From Thiothrix eikelboomii (lineage in GTDB: Bacteria > Pseudomonadota > Gammaproteobacteria > Thiotrichales > Thiotrichaceae): a stretch of DNA of 64,000 bases. The stretch is taken from positions 32,916 through 96,915 of the forward strand of contig NZ_FUYB01000019.1 of the NCBI RefSeq assembly GCF_900167255.1, written 5' to 3'. Positions 9,912 to 19,883 of this stretch are shown here, piece by piece (position 1 is the first letter of the stretch; every line of letters begins with the position of its first letter). The position numbers and the translations under genes are program-made. The notes beneath the pieces were generated by a model. It saw only the letters and a list, made by a program, of their open reading frames with translations. It did not search any database and was not told the origin of the DNA.

Positions 9912-10973
9912 TTAAGCAGATTCACGGCGTTGATGCGGCAATAAAACCTCAAAGGCTGTTCCGCCACCAACACGCGAACTACAAGCCACTGAACCACCAT
10001 GCCGAAGGGCAATCTGCCGCACTAAACTGAGGCCTAAACCCCAACCACCCTGCCCTTCGCCATACCCAGCGGGTCGATAAAAAGGCTCAAAGATCTGTGC
10101 TTGAGCAGCTAGCGAAATACCCGCCCCACGATCTAAGACTTGTAAACTCACGTGGGCGGGCGGTTTGCTCACCAAACGAGCATCCACTTGCCCGCCACCA
10201 TGCCGGATTGCATTCTCTAAAAGATTACGGATTAAACGCCGGAGCAAACGTTCTTCGCCGACTAGTTCTAAAGCTTCTGCGTCACAGTCTAGGTCTAACC
10301 GTGCACATTCCTCAGCAAGCAAAGCCGAGACATCCACCATTTTTTGCTCTAATGGGATCTCCAAAGTATCTAAACGACTGGCCAGCAAAATTTCCTCGAC
10401 TAATTGATTCAGCTCCTGCATATCTTGGCGCAGGGTTTGTACTTGAACCGTCTGCTCTAAACCTTGTTGTTCAGCCAACATGGCTAGGCTCATTTGCATA
10501 CGGGCTAAGGGCGAGCGTAATTCGTGTGAGGCATTCGCCAATAATTGGCGTTGACTGGCCAGCAAAGCCTGAATCCGCTCAGCCGATTGATTAAAACTCG
10601 TGGCTAAAATCGCCACCTCATCGCAACCCTGCACAGCAACCCGCGTCGCTAATTGCCCAGCACCCAAAGCCTCTACCCCTTGCTTTAAGGCTTCTAGGCG
10701 GTAAGTTAAGCGCTTAGCAATCGGATAAGCCCCCAAAGATACAATCAGCGCCGTCATTAATAACAACGGGAATAACGGTAAATGAGCACCTTGCTCACGA
10801 AAATGAAACACAGCCCCTGCTAGCATTGAAACCAGCACCACACTGCTAATCACGACTAGATAGATTTGCCAAAATAAACGCCGCCGCAAACGTCCAAAGC
10901 GACGTGGCTCACAGCGTTGAGACGGATGACGAAACGGGTGAAACTCTTGAGTACAAGGCCGCCGCTTCATCAC
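9912..10973 (-). CDS. Two-component sensor histidine kinase
   Basis: Membrane sensor kinase of 353 aa. An N-terminal helix at about residues 30-52 and a second at about 64-85 leave only a very short loop outside, so it does not have a large periplasmic sensor. A HAMP region follows (YPIAKRLTYRLEALKQGVEALGAGQL). The phospho-acceptor motif ANASHELRSPLARM, N-box NLLENAIRHGGG, DRGAGI and GGWGLGLSLVRQ are intact. The ATG overlaps the stop of the response regulator gene by four bases (ATGA), so the two are translated as a pair. With the upstream His-rich protein it may report on metal or envelope stress; the stimulus is unknown. Confidence 0.9.
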   Translation of the reverse strand: MMKRRPCTQEFHPFRHPSQRCEPRRFGRLRRRLFWQIYLVVISSVVLVSMLAGAVFHFREQGAHLPLFPLLLMTALIVSLGAYPIAKRLTYRLEALKQGVEALGAGQLATRVAVQGCDEVAILATSFNQSAERIQALLASQRQLLANASHELRSPLARMQMSLAMLAEQQGLEQTVQVQTLRQDMQELNQLVEEILLASRLDTLEIPLEQKMVDVSALLAEECARLDLDCDAEALELVGEERLLRRLIRNLLENAIRHGGGQVDARLVSKPPAHVSLQVLDRGAGISLAAQAQIFEPFYRPAGYGEGQGGWGLGLSLVRQIALRHGGSVACSSRVGGGTAFEVLLPHQRRESA

Positions 10974-11692
10974 TGATCCTCGCCGTCTTGGCTGCGTGCA
11001 AAGATATAGCCTGCCCCGCGTAAGGTAATGATCCGTTTTGGCTGCTTGGGATTATCCTCAATCGCTGCGCGAATTCTTGAGATATGCACATCAATTGAAC
11101 GATCAAAGGCTTCGAGTGTTTCACCCTTCACCATATCCATTAATTGTTCACGGCTTAAGACCCGTCCTGCTCGCTCCGCCATAGCGACTAATAGATCAAA
11201 CTGGTAACTGGTTAATTCACGTAACTGCCCATCAACCCGAGTCTCTCGCGCCTCTCGATCTAGCTCTAAGCGGCCAAAACGCAAAGCTTGACGTTGGGTC
11301 GTATCCCGCAAACCACGACGCAAAATAGCCTTAATCCGAGCACGTAATTCGCGAGGCTCAAAGGGTTTGGGTAAATAGTCATCTGCTCCCATTTCAAGGC
11401 CAATAATTCGATCCGTGGCATCGCCCCGGGCGGTAAGCATCAAAATAGGAATGGTGGCAGTGCTTCCCACCCGTAACTGACGACACAAATCTAAGCCATC
11501 TGCATCCGGCAACATTAAATCTAAAATAATCAGCGACCATTCGTCTTGCTGAGCCAGCTTTAAACCCTCTCGCCCTGTCGATGCACAAATCAGAGAATAG
11601 CCTGCATCGCCTAAATATTGCACCAGCATTTGGCTTAACCGCAGATCATCGTCAATAAGTAAAAGTCGCTCAGGCATCCATTCATTATCCAT
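10970..11692 (-). CDS. OmpR/PhoB-type response regulator
   Basis: DNA-binding regulator paired with the kinase downstream. The receiver domain has the acidic pocket IDDDLRL, the phospho-acceptor Asp58 (LILDLMLPDADG) and PKPF with the conserved Lys. The C-terminal winged helix (about residues 135-235) has LTSYQFDLLVAMAERAGRVLSREQLMD and HISRIRAAIEDNPKQPKRIITLRGAGYIF. Sequence style is close to CpxR/RstA regulators. Starts at 11713 (GTG), 11692 and 11677 are possible; none has a clearly best ribosome-binding site. The gene follows the small His-rich protein gene after about 70 bases. Confidence 0.9.
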   Translation of the reverse strand: MDNEWMPERLLLIDDDLRLSQMLVQYLGDAGYSLICASTGREGLKLAQQDEWSLIILDLMLPDADGLDLCRQLRVGSTATIPILMLTARGDATDRIIGLEMGADDYLPKPFEPRELRARIKAILRRGLRDTTQRQALRFGRLELDREARETRVDGQLRELTSYQFDLLVAMAERAGRVLSREQLMDMVKGETLEAFDRSIDVHISRIRAAIEDNPKQPKRIITLRGAGYIFARSQDGEDQ

Positions 11693-11763
11693 TACAAAAG
11701 CAGAGCCAGTCACCTAGCTCCGCTTGCTATTTAAACCCTGTTATTCAGCACTAATCGTTGGTA

Positions 11764-12150
11764 TTAGCGCAGTAACTCGACGGCTTTAGCCCGTTGGGCA
11801 GGGGTAGCCTCAATCCCATCTAGAATCATACTCAGGGGTAATTTCTGCCCCAGATTGTCATAAGATTGCATTGACTGTTGGTAGCCATGATGTCGACTGT
11901 GATGATGGCTACTTGCTTTACCGAGCATAAACCCAAACACCGCAATCAAAGCTGCCGCTGCGAATACTTTCCAACGCCGCTTACCTTGCTGCCAAGAACC
12001 ACCACACTTAGACCATTCGCCACAGCCACCCCGTTTGTTCGAGTTCCCTGTTTGGCTCGCCTCAGTGGCGGCTTCGGTATTGAGCTTAGCATTTACACCC
12101 TCAGTCGCAAGTTCGGGGTTGGTTTCATTGGTATTTTTTACATCGTTCAT
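11764..12150 (-). CDS. Small His-rich single-pass membrane protein
   Basis: The protein has 128 aa and I do not recognise the family. An N-terminal Asn/Thr/Glu-rich stretch (1-38) is followed by a Cys/Gly patch (GGCGEWSKCGG, about 41-51), a basic KRRWK and one membrane helix at about 62-77. A His cluster HHHSRHH follows at about 81-88, probably on the outer face. The end, ILDGIEATPAQRAKAVELLR, resembles the LTxEQR segment of Spy/CpxP proteins. It is the first gene ahead of the response regulator and kinase on the same strand. A metal-binding or CpxP-like accessory role is inferred from composition and position. Confidence 0.6.
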   Translation of the reverse strand: MNDVKNTNETNPELATEGVNAKLNTEAATEASQTGNSNKRGGCGEWSKCGGSWQQGKRRWKVFAAAALIAVFGFMLGKASSHHHSRHHGYQQSMQSYDNLGQKLPLSMILDGIEATPAQRAKAVELLR

Positions 12151-12420
12151 GAGAGTAACTCCAGTTGCTTAATTAAATCAGCTTGCTTGGCTGAGCCAGC
12201 TGTCTTGCTGGCATGGAACTATTCTGCAAACTTTGTATTGCTGGATTACGGCGGGTTTGTAAAGTTTTGTGAAGTAGGTGCTTGCTTGGAAATACGGATG
12301 GAACTTAGATGACTAGTCTAGCAAGATGTAGCAACACCACTAGTCAACTATAGTGGCCACTGATGCACCACACCCACTCATAAATACTGAAGACTTTCTA
12401 TTTATTCTTGGAGTTGATGC

Positions 12421-12897
12421 ATGCAAATACCCAGCACAGAAAATCATACGATCATCCTTAATGAAACCTCTATTTACCAAGGCTATTCGTTTGAATCGTC
12501 GGTTGCTGTTTCTAAGGAAGATATTTCAAAATTTGCGACGCTCTTGCAGGATGAAAACCCCTTACACCATGATGAAGCCTATGCAGCCGCCTCACGCTTT
12601 GGCGGCATTATCGCCAGTGGTCCCCACATTATGAGCCTGTTCACCTCAATGGTGGCATCTCACTTTTCAAAACTCTGCCCTATGGTTGGTACTCATTTTG
12701 AGTTTGATTTTCTTCTACCAATTATGTCTGAAGATAATTTGACTATGCGATGGACCATTTTGACACTTGACCCGTTTTCAAAGCCAAACAAAATTCCAGT
12801 TAGATTAAACGGTTTGGTCGAATCCTCACGTGGTATAACCATCAAGGCTGTTGGTGATATACTGCTATTTCCTAGCAATAGCCCAGCGAGAATTTGA
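12421..12897 (+). CDS. MaoC-like dehydratase (R-hydratase family)
   Basis: Hot-dog fold protein of 158 aa. It carries the hydratase-2 motif: Asp44-x-Asn46-Pro-x-His (QDENPLHHDEAYA), then FGGIIASG. These residues hydrate enoyl-CoA in PhaJ-type enzymes. The C-terminal half is less typical. There is no acyl-CoA pathway gene beside it; it stands alone between the two-component operon and IS debris. An exact substrate cannot be named, and a MaoC-like thioesterase or thioester-handling role is also possible. An AT-rich stretch at 12300-12420 precedes it. Confidence 0.7.
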   Translation: MQIPSTENHTIILNETSIYQGYSFESSVAVSKEDISKFATLLQDENPLHHDEAYAAASRFGGIIASGPHIMSLFTSMVASHFSKLCPMVGTHFEFDFLLPIMSEDNLTMRWTILTLDPFSKPNKIPVRLNGLVESSRGITIKAVGDILLFPSNSPARI

Positions 12898-12943
12898 CGG
12901 GTTTTGGCATGCATTATTGACATCTAAAAAGCACAGATAACAC

Positions 12944-12962
12944 TAGACCTCTTGCGAAAGTA
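12944..12962. repeat. Isolated copy of an IS5-type element terminal sequence
   Basis: The 19 bases TAGACCTCTTGCGAAAGTA are identical to 63717-63735, where they precede an IS5-type transposase gene. Here no transposase follows; the next bases lead into an IS1 remnant. It is best read as a leftover end of the same IS5-type element. Confidence 0.65.
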
Positions 12963-12982
12963 AAAACAATCCCCATCATGAT

Positions 12983-13276
12983 GTCGTTTTTAAACAGCTC
13001 AAAGCACGGATCGACCCCTTTGGGATTGCCCGTTATTAGACCGATGATTGGGGTGCTTATGAACGCCACTTGGACGCTGACCCGCACGCAGTTGGCAAGC
13101 GTAATACCCAGAAAATCGAGCGGACAAACCTCAATCTGAGGACGTGAGGGACGTGGGTCAAGCGTTTGGCGCGTAAGACCCTCTGCTTTTCAAAGGATGA
13201 GCTGATGCACGATACCGTAATTGGATTGCTCATCAACAAAGTGGAATTCGGGGTTGATATTCATGCCAAAATTTAG
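12983..13276 (+). pseudogene. IS1-family transposase remnant (C-terminal part)
   Basis: One frame from 12983 to the TAG at 13274 reads as the C-terminal half of an IS1 transposase: DPFGIARY, TDDWGAYERHL (catalytic Asp), VGKRNTQKIERTNLNLRT (catalytic Glu), KRLARKTLCFSKDELMHDTVIGLLINKVEFG. It is broken by an in-frame TAG at 13037-13039, where a Tyr codon is expected, and by a TGA after NLNLRT. The N-terminal half is missing. The sequence differs from the IS1 copies around the island, so it is a separate, older insertion. Confidence 0.85.
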
Positions 13277-13331
13277 GAGTTAGGCTCGCTCTAGTAGTTC
13301 GGTTTAATAATAGGCAGTGCTGGGTTCGGTA

Positions 13332-13919
13332 TTAATCTTTTTGCCCAACCAACTCAAAATCCACATCCTCATAAATCGCTTGCATGGCAACTCTGAAATT
13401 CAAGCTGGCAAACTCCACTTGACTCTCTATCGTCGTAAATGCAAACAACTCCCAACGATTATGTACATTGCGCCGAAACACATCAACCCGATAACTGCGC
13501 GGATCAATCAGCACATATTCTTGCAAGCTACTGATTTCACGGTACAAGGCAAATTTCAAGCCACGGTCATAACCTTCGGTACTAGCTGATAAAACCTCAA
13601 TGACTAAACGCGGTGCATGCTTCGTATAATTTCGTTTTAAGTCGGCCGGATCACAAGTCACCATCACATCAGGATAAAAGAATGCTTCATCTTCCTTCAC
13701 ACGAACTTTCATATCTGCCATGTAGACACTACAACCTGAACCGCGCAAATCTGCTTTCAATAAAGCAAATACATTACCACTAATGCGTACATGCCCATCC
13801 CCTGCTCCCGCCATTGCATACACTTCACCACGGACATACTCATGACGAATCATTGCATCGGCTTCACCTTGCAAATAAGCATCTACTGTTAGTAAGGTAG
13901 ATAGCGCAGTAGCAACCAT
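13332..13919 (-). CDS. Uma2 family (DUF820) endonuclease-fold protein
   Basis: The protein has 195 aa from the ATG at 13919 (MVATALSTLLTVDAYL); an in-frame start ten codons earlier lacks the family N-terminus. Uma2 proteins share a PD-(D/E)XK nuclease-like fold. Seen here are YEYVRGEVYAMAG, YPDVMVTC (conserved Asp), PRLVIEVLSAST (E-V-L-S motif) and YREISSLQEYVLIDP. Their function is unknown in most bacteria and they are abundant where mobile elements accumulate. It sits between an IS1 remnant and parE, and a related protein lies at 52400-52987. Confidence 0.85.
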   Translation of the reverse strand: MVATALSTLLTVDAYLQGEADAMIRHEYVRGEVYAMAGAGDGHVRISGNVFALLKADLRGSGCSVYMADMKVRVKEDEAFFYPDVMVTCDPADLKRNYTKHAPRLVIEVLSASTEGYDRGLKFALYREISSLQEYVLIDPRSYRVDVFRRNVHNRWELFAFTTIESQVEFASLNFRVAMQAIYEDVDFELVGQKD

Positions 13920-13962
13920 ACTCAGGCTCCGAAAAAAACTAATTTCCAAACTATAGCACTAA

Positions 13963-16539
<2,577 letters not shown>

Positions 16540-16543
<4 letters not shown>

Positions 16544-16992
16544 TCACAGAGCTTGGTCTGATAAAACTTAGACTCACCTTTACCCGGTTGGCAACGCCAA
16601 GCACGCTGGATACTAGCCGCATACCAACCCGTTTGCGTGGTTTTAAACGTAATTTTCTGCAAAACGCCAGCCACCGAACGATTAGGAATATTTTCCTCAC
16701 GGAGAGTGCAAATCTGTTGCCCTGCCTTCGCTTTGCCACACCAATGATAGGCCTTGATTGTTCCATCTAGCTCGACCGTCAAGCGTTTGAGTAAAGCGAG
16801 GGGCGAACTCTTCACCCGAGCGTCTTGGACTATCACCGCTTTTAAGTGGTCATTGAAAACCTTTAAATCCTTTGCAGGGGCAATTTGGAAAGACCGAATC
16901 GGAAACCGCCCATCACTTCCTTGTGCTAGTGAATAACTCAAGAGCACGGATAGTATTGATATTTTTATTATTAACCGCTGATAAAACCTCAC
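16540..16992 (-). CDS. Exported protein of unknown function
   Basis: The protein has 150 aa. An N-terminal signal peptide (MRFYQRLIIKISILSVLLSYSLAQG) suggests secretion to the periplasm. The mature part has four Cys (CGKAKAGQQICT and WRCQPGKGESKFYQTKLC) that could form two disulfides. No family is recognised. It stands alone, converging on the histidine phosphatase gene. The 230 bases upstream to tcdA contain no gene. Confidence 0.6.
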
Positions 16993-17219
16993 CGCTTACT
17001 CCTAGGTTCAGTCTAATGATGGCCCAACGAATCCCAATTAATCTTGATGCTCAATAGCCTAGAGCCTACTAGCTTCACCTATGTTTAACAAACTAAAGCC
17101 CAAGTCTAATTCCGACAAACTGCCAAACTAAGGCGATAAACTGAACTCCCTACTGAATTAAAAACAGCTAATGCGCTACCCTACTATTCAAGTTTGTACC
17201 AAAATGCTAAATTTAACGC

Positions 17220-18047
17220 ATGCAAACAGAATACGAACTGGATATTAGCCGCCGCTTTGGTGGTATTGCACGCACGTATGGAGCACGAGGACTAGACAGT
17301 TTTCAGGCTGCGCATGTCTGTGTGGTAGGGGTCGGTGGCGTTGGCTCTTGGGCCGTCGAAGCCTTAGCCCGCAGTGCCATTGGTCGATTAACGCTGATTG
17401 ATTTAGATAATGTTAGCGAATCAAATATCAATCGCCAATTACCCGCTTTATCGAGTACGATTGGTGCACCAAAAATTGAAGTATTAAAAGCTCGCATTCT
17501 TGATATTAATCCAAGTTGCCAAGTCGATTTAATAGAAGATTTTATCGAACTAGCGACCATTCCACAGTTTATTCACACAGAAATGGATTATGTTATCGAC
17601 TGTATTGATAATTTTCGAGTTAAAGCTGGGTTAATCGCTTATTGCAAACGCCATAAAATACGTATTATTAGTTTAGGTGGTGCAGGTGGGCAGCGTGATC
17701 CAAGTCAAATTCGGGTCGGTGATTTAGCCCGCAGCCAACAAGATCCTTTATTAGCTCGAGTTCGCAAGCAATTACGTCAAGACTATCATTTCAGCCGCAA
17801 TCCCAAACGGCGGTTTGAGGTCGCTTGTGTGTGGTCAGAAGAGCAAATGCGCTTCCCAACCGCAGCAGGTGCAATGAGCACAGAGCGACCGAGTGATAAC
17901 GCTGCGACGGGCTTGAGCTGTGCGGGTGGTTTAGGGTCAGTCATGACCGTCACCGCTAGCTTCGCTTTATTTGCGGTGAGCCACGTATTAGAAAAACTCG
18001 CTACCCGCCCACAGCCTCAAGTTGAGGTAGAAAACTCGACCTCATAA
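17220..18047 (+). CDS. tcdA: tRNA threonylcarbamoyladenosine dehydratase TcdA
   Basis: E1-like ATP-dependent enzyme that cyclises t6A37 of tRNA to ct6A. The protein has 275 aa, the usual length. The Rossmann ATP site GVGGVGSWAVEALARSAIGRLTLIDLDNV and the SNINRQLPAL segment with its Arg are clear, as are the DCIDNFRVK and SLGGAGGQRDP motifs. It is also known as CsdL, acting with the CsdA-CsdE sulfur relay; those genes are not adjacent. Its 3' end overlaps the convergent DUF2797 gene by 31 bases. Confidence 0.93.
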   Translation: MQTEYELDISRRFGGIARTYGARGLDSFQAAHVCVVGVGGVGSWAVEALARSAIGRLTLIDLDNVSESNINRQLPALSSTIGAPKIEVLKARILDINPSCQVDLIEDFIELATIPQFIHTEMDYVIDCIDNFRVKAGLIAYCKRHKIRIISLGGAGGQRDPSQIRVGDLARSQQDPLLARVRKQLRQDYHFSRNPKRRFEVACVWSEEQMRFPTAAGAMSTERPSDNAATGLSCAGGLGSVMTVTASFALFAVSHVLEKLATRPQPQVEVENSTS

Positions 18048-18847
18048 CCCGCAAATTTACGCAGATTAATTACGCCCGTATCCAAGATTAGATACTGCCC
18101 CTTGATTCCCTCTAAACTACCTGCCACGTGTGGATCTTTGTCAAAACTTAAAGATTTCACTTTGCTCGGGTAACGTAAAATAGGATAACGAATAGCCGTC
18201 ACTGCTGCCTCTGGTAGTAATTCCACTGCCACTTCGCCAAAGCGATGCCGTAAATCCCTGAGGGCATCCTGTACTTGTGGCAACAGTTGATCTCGTGCTG
18301 CCACTAAATCAATAAACTCCGCTTCACTTTTGAGCATTTGCTGCCAATGGGTTTTATCCGCAACATGCGCTTTAAAAGCGACCTCCATTAAACCGGATAA
18401 ATAACGTGACTGCACTTTGAGTATGGGTAAAGCTGCCACAGCGCCTTGATCAATCCAACGGGTAGGGATTTGGCCTTGGCGAGTAATGCCGACTTTTAAG
18501 GCCGAAGAATTCGCTAAATAGACAAAATGTGCCTGCATACAATGTTGCTCACCCCAAGCTGGCTCACGACAAGTACCCGCTGCGTAATGGCACAATTCAG
18601 GCTTAATAATGCAAGTATCACACTGGGCTAGGCGCATAAAACAAGGATAACAATAGCCTTGATTAAAACTCTTTTTGGTCAGCCGCTCACAATGAATACA
18701 ATAAATTCTACCCGTATGCTTGAGGGCAATAGGCTTACCTAGCCAAGGAGCTAAGGGGAACTCGGTATTATTGAGTACCAACTGATACTCAACCGGATCA
18801 GCGAGTTGAGTATGCATTTTGCGCAAAATACCGCTTTGAGAACTCAT
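18017..18847 (-). CDS. DUF2797 family protein
   Basis: The protein has 276 aa from the ATG at 18847 (MSSQSGILRK). It has a cysteine-rich N-terminal region with CIHC, CYPC, CDTC and further Cys/His, probably zinc-binding. Next comes a GIY-YIG-like segment, VYLANSSALKVGITRQGQIPTRWIDQGA. The rest has no recognised motif. The family is known only by domain name, and a nucleic-acid-linked role is suggested by the GIY-YIG resemblance. It overlaps the tcdA 3' end by 31 bases. Confidence 0.75.
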   Translation of the reverse strand: MSSQSGILRKMHTQLADPVEYQLVLNNTEFPLAPWLGKPIALKHTGRIYCIHCERLTKKSFNQGYCYPCFMRLAQCDTCIIKPELCHYAAGTCREPAWGEQHCMQAHFVYLANSSALKVGITRQGQIPTRWIDQGAVAALPILKVQSRYLSGLMEVAFKAHVADKTHWQQMLKSEAEFIDLVAARDQLLPQVQDALRDLRHRFGEVAVELLPEAAVTAIRYPILRYPSKVKSLSFDKDPHVAGSLEGIKGQYLILDTGVINLRKFAGYEVEFSTST

Positions 18848-18964
18848 ACACGCTCCATGTGTGGTTGGCAAATCACTGCTACTAAAATTGTTACACTCAT
18901 CACTGCATCATACGCAGCTCATGAAGCTTGTAGCAATAGGACTAATTTACCGATTGGACAGAGC

Positions 18965-19285
18965 TTATTCTAAAACAACTGCCGTACCGCTCGCTGAAAC
19001 CATCAACATACTAGCCCCCGAACCCAAGACCTCATAAGCAATATTTACTCCAATCACTGCGTTCGCACCTAATTCTTGCGCACGCTCTTGCAACTCTTTC
19101 AGAGCAATTTCCCGTGCACGTTGGAGTTCACGCTCATAAGTCCCTGAACGCCCACCGACCAAATCACGAATCCCCGTAAACAAGTCCTTAAACATATTCG
19201 CACCAAGAATTGCCTCTCCGGCGATCACACCACAGTATTTAATAACCTTTCTGCCTTCAACATTGGAAGTAGTCGTAACGATCAT
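18965..19285 (-). CDS. YbjQ family (UPF0145) protein
   Basis: The protein has 106 aa, the normal length for this heavy-metal-binding-like domain, which forms pentamers in solved structures. Characteristic segments are [21 protein letters not shown], a long amphipathic helix ([31 protein letters not shown]) and a final hydrophobic strand. Its function is not established. It is the last chromosomal gene before the island. Confidence 0.85.
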   Translation of the reverse strand: MIVTTTSNVEGRKVIKYCGVIAGEAILGANMFKDLFTGIRDLVGGRSGTYERELQRAREIALKELQERAQELGANAVIGVNIAYEVLGSGASMLMVSASGTAVVLE

Positions 19286-19458
19286 GTGGTTTCCTTATCT
19301 TCATTCATAAATCACTTATTTTAATAGCAACGAGCCTGCCTACAAAAATCTACATCAACGTTTGGCAGGAGCACCTCTAGATGAGTTTGCTGATATGAGC
19401 TAAGCAAAGATCAAGTAGATGAGGTGTGAGGAAATTCAAGCTGACCACAAGATTAAAG

Positions 19459-19637
19459 AGTCATGATTTAGATGAGTTGAAGTCGGACTTGCAGTAAGAG
19501 GAGGATTTTTTCCTGTGAGGTTCTGATGGCAAGCATTCAGGTGAAATATCCGGTTCTGGTTCTGCCAAGGTGAGTGGGTCTATCGTCATGGTATGGCTCG
19601 GGTGTACGGGATACCGGACGGGTGTTGGGGATCAGCA
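19459..19637 (+). mobile_element. IS1-family remnant, left boundary of island
   Basis: It begins with the end sequence TCATGATTTAGATGAGTTGAA, then runs through a putative ribosome-binding site and the start of the transposase (MASIQVKYP). Compared with the right copy it has a 6-base duplication (GGTTCTGGTTCT) and an internal deletion that joins GTCATGGTA directly to TGGCTCGGGTGTACGG. Homology stops at about 19637. It keeps one G at GTACGGGATACC that the right copy lacks, so this copy is in the correct frame at that point. Confidence 0.85.
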
Positions 19638-19724
19638 CATCCTTAACCAAGATACCATCAATGAGGCCAACCACACTGCATCCGATTGCTGATCCGTATA
19701 CCTCATCGGTCTTTTTTGAAGATG

Positions 19725-19883
19725 TTAGGCAATGACATTCCACAGACCGCTTGCAGCATCCAGAACGGTATGTCCTTGGTTATCGGTAATTTCAACACCT
19801 TCTGCCTTTACAAAAATTTTAGCGGGGTTGGCAATGGCATCTGCTGGGCAATCTTGCGCCACTTTATCGAGTTCAGCGGACAT
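19725..19883 (-). pseudogene. Class III aminotransferase, N-terminal fragment
   Basis: The fragment has 52 codons, starting with an ATG that overlaps the stop of the dehydratase-like gene by 11 bases, so it was once translationally coupled to it. The end, VEITDNQGHTVLDAASGLWNV, matches the N-terminal segment of omega-amino acid:pyruvate and related class III aminotransferases. After GLWNV the similarity stops at a TAA, and about 90 unrecognised bases lead into the IS1 remnant. The rest of the gene, including the PLP lysine, is gone. It is a second, distinct aminotransferase from the one at 24746. Confidence 0.7.
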
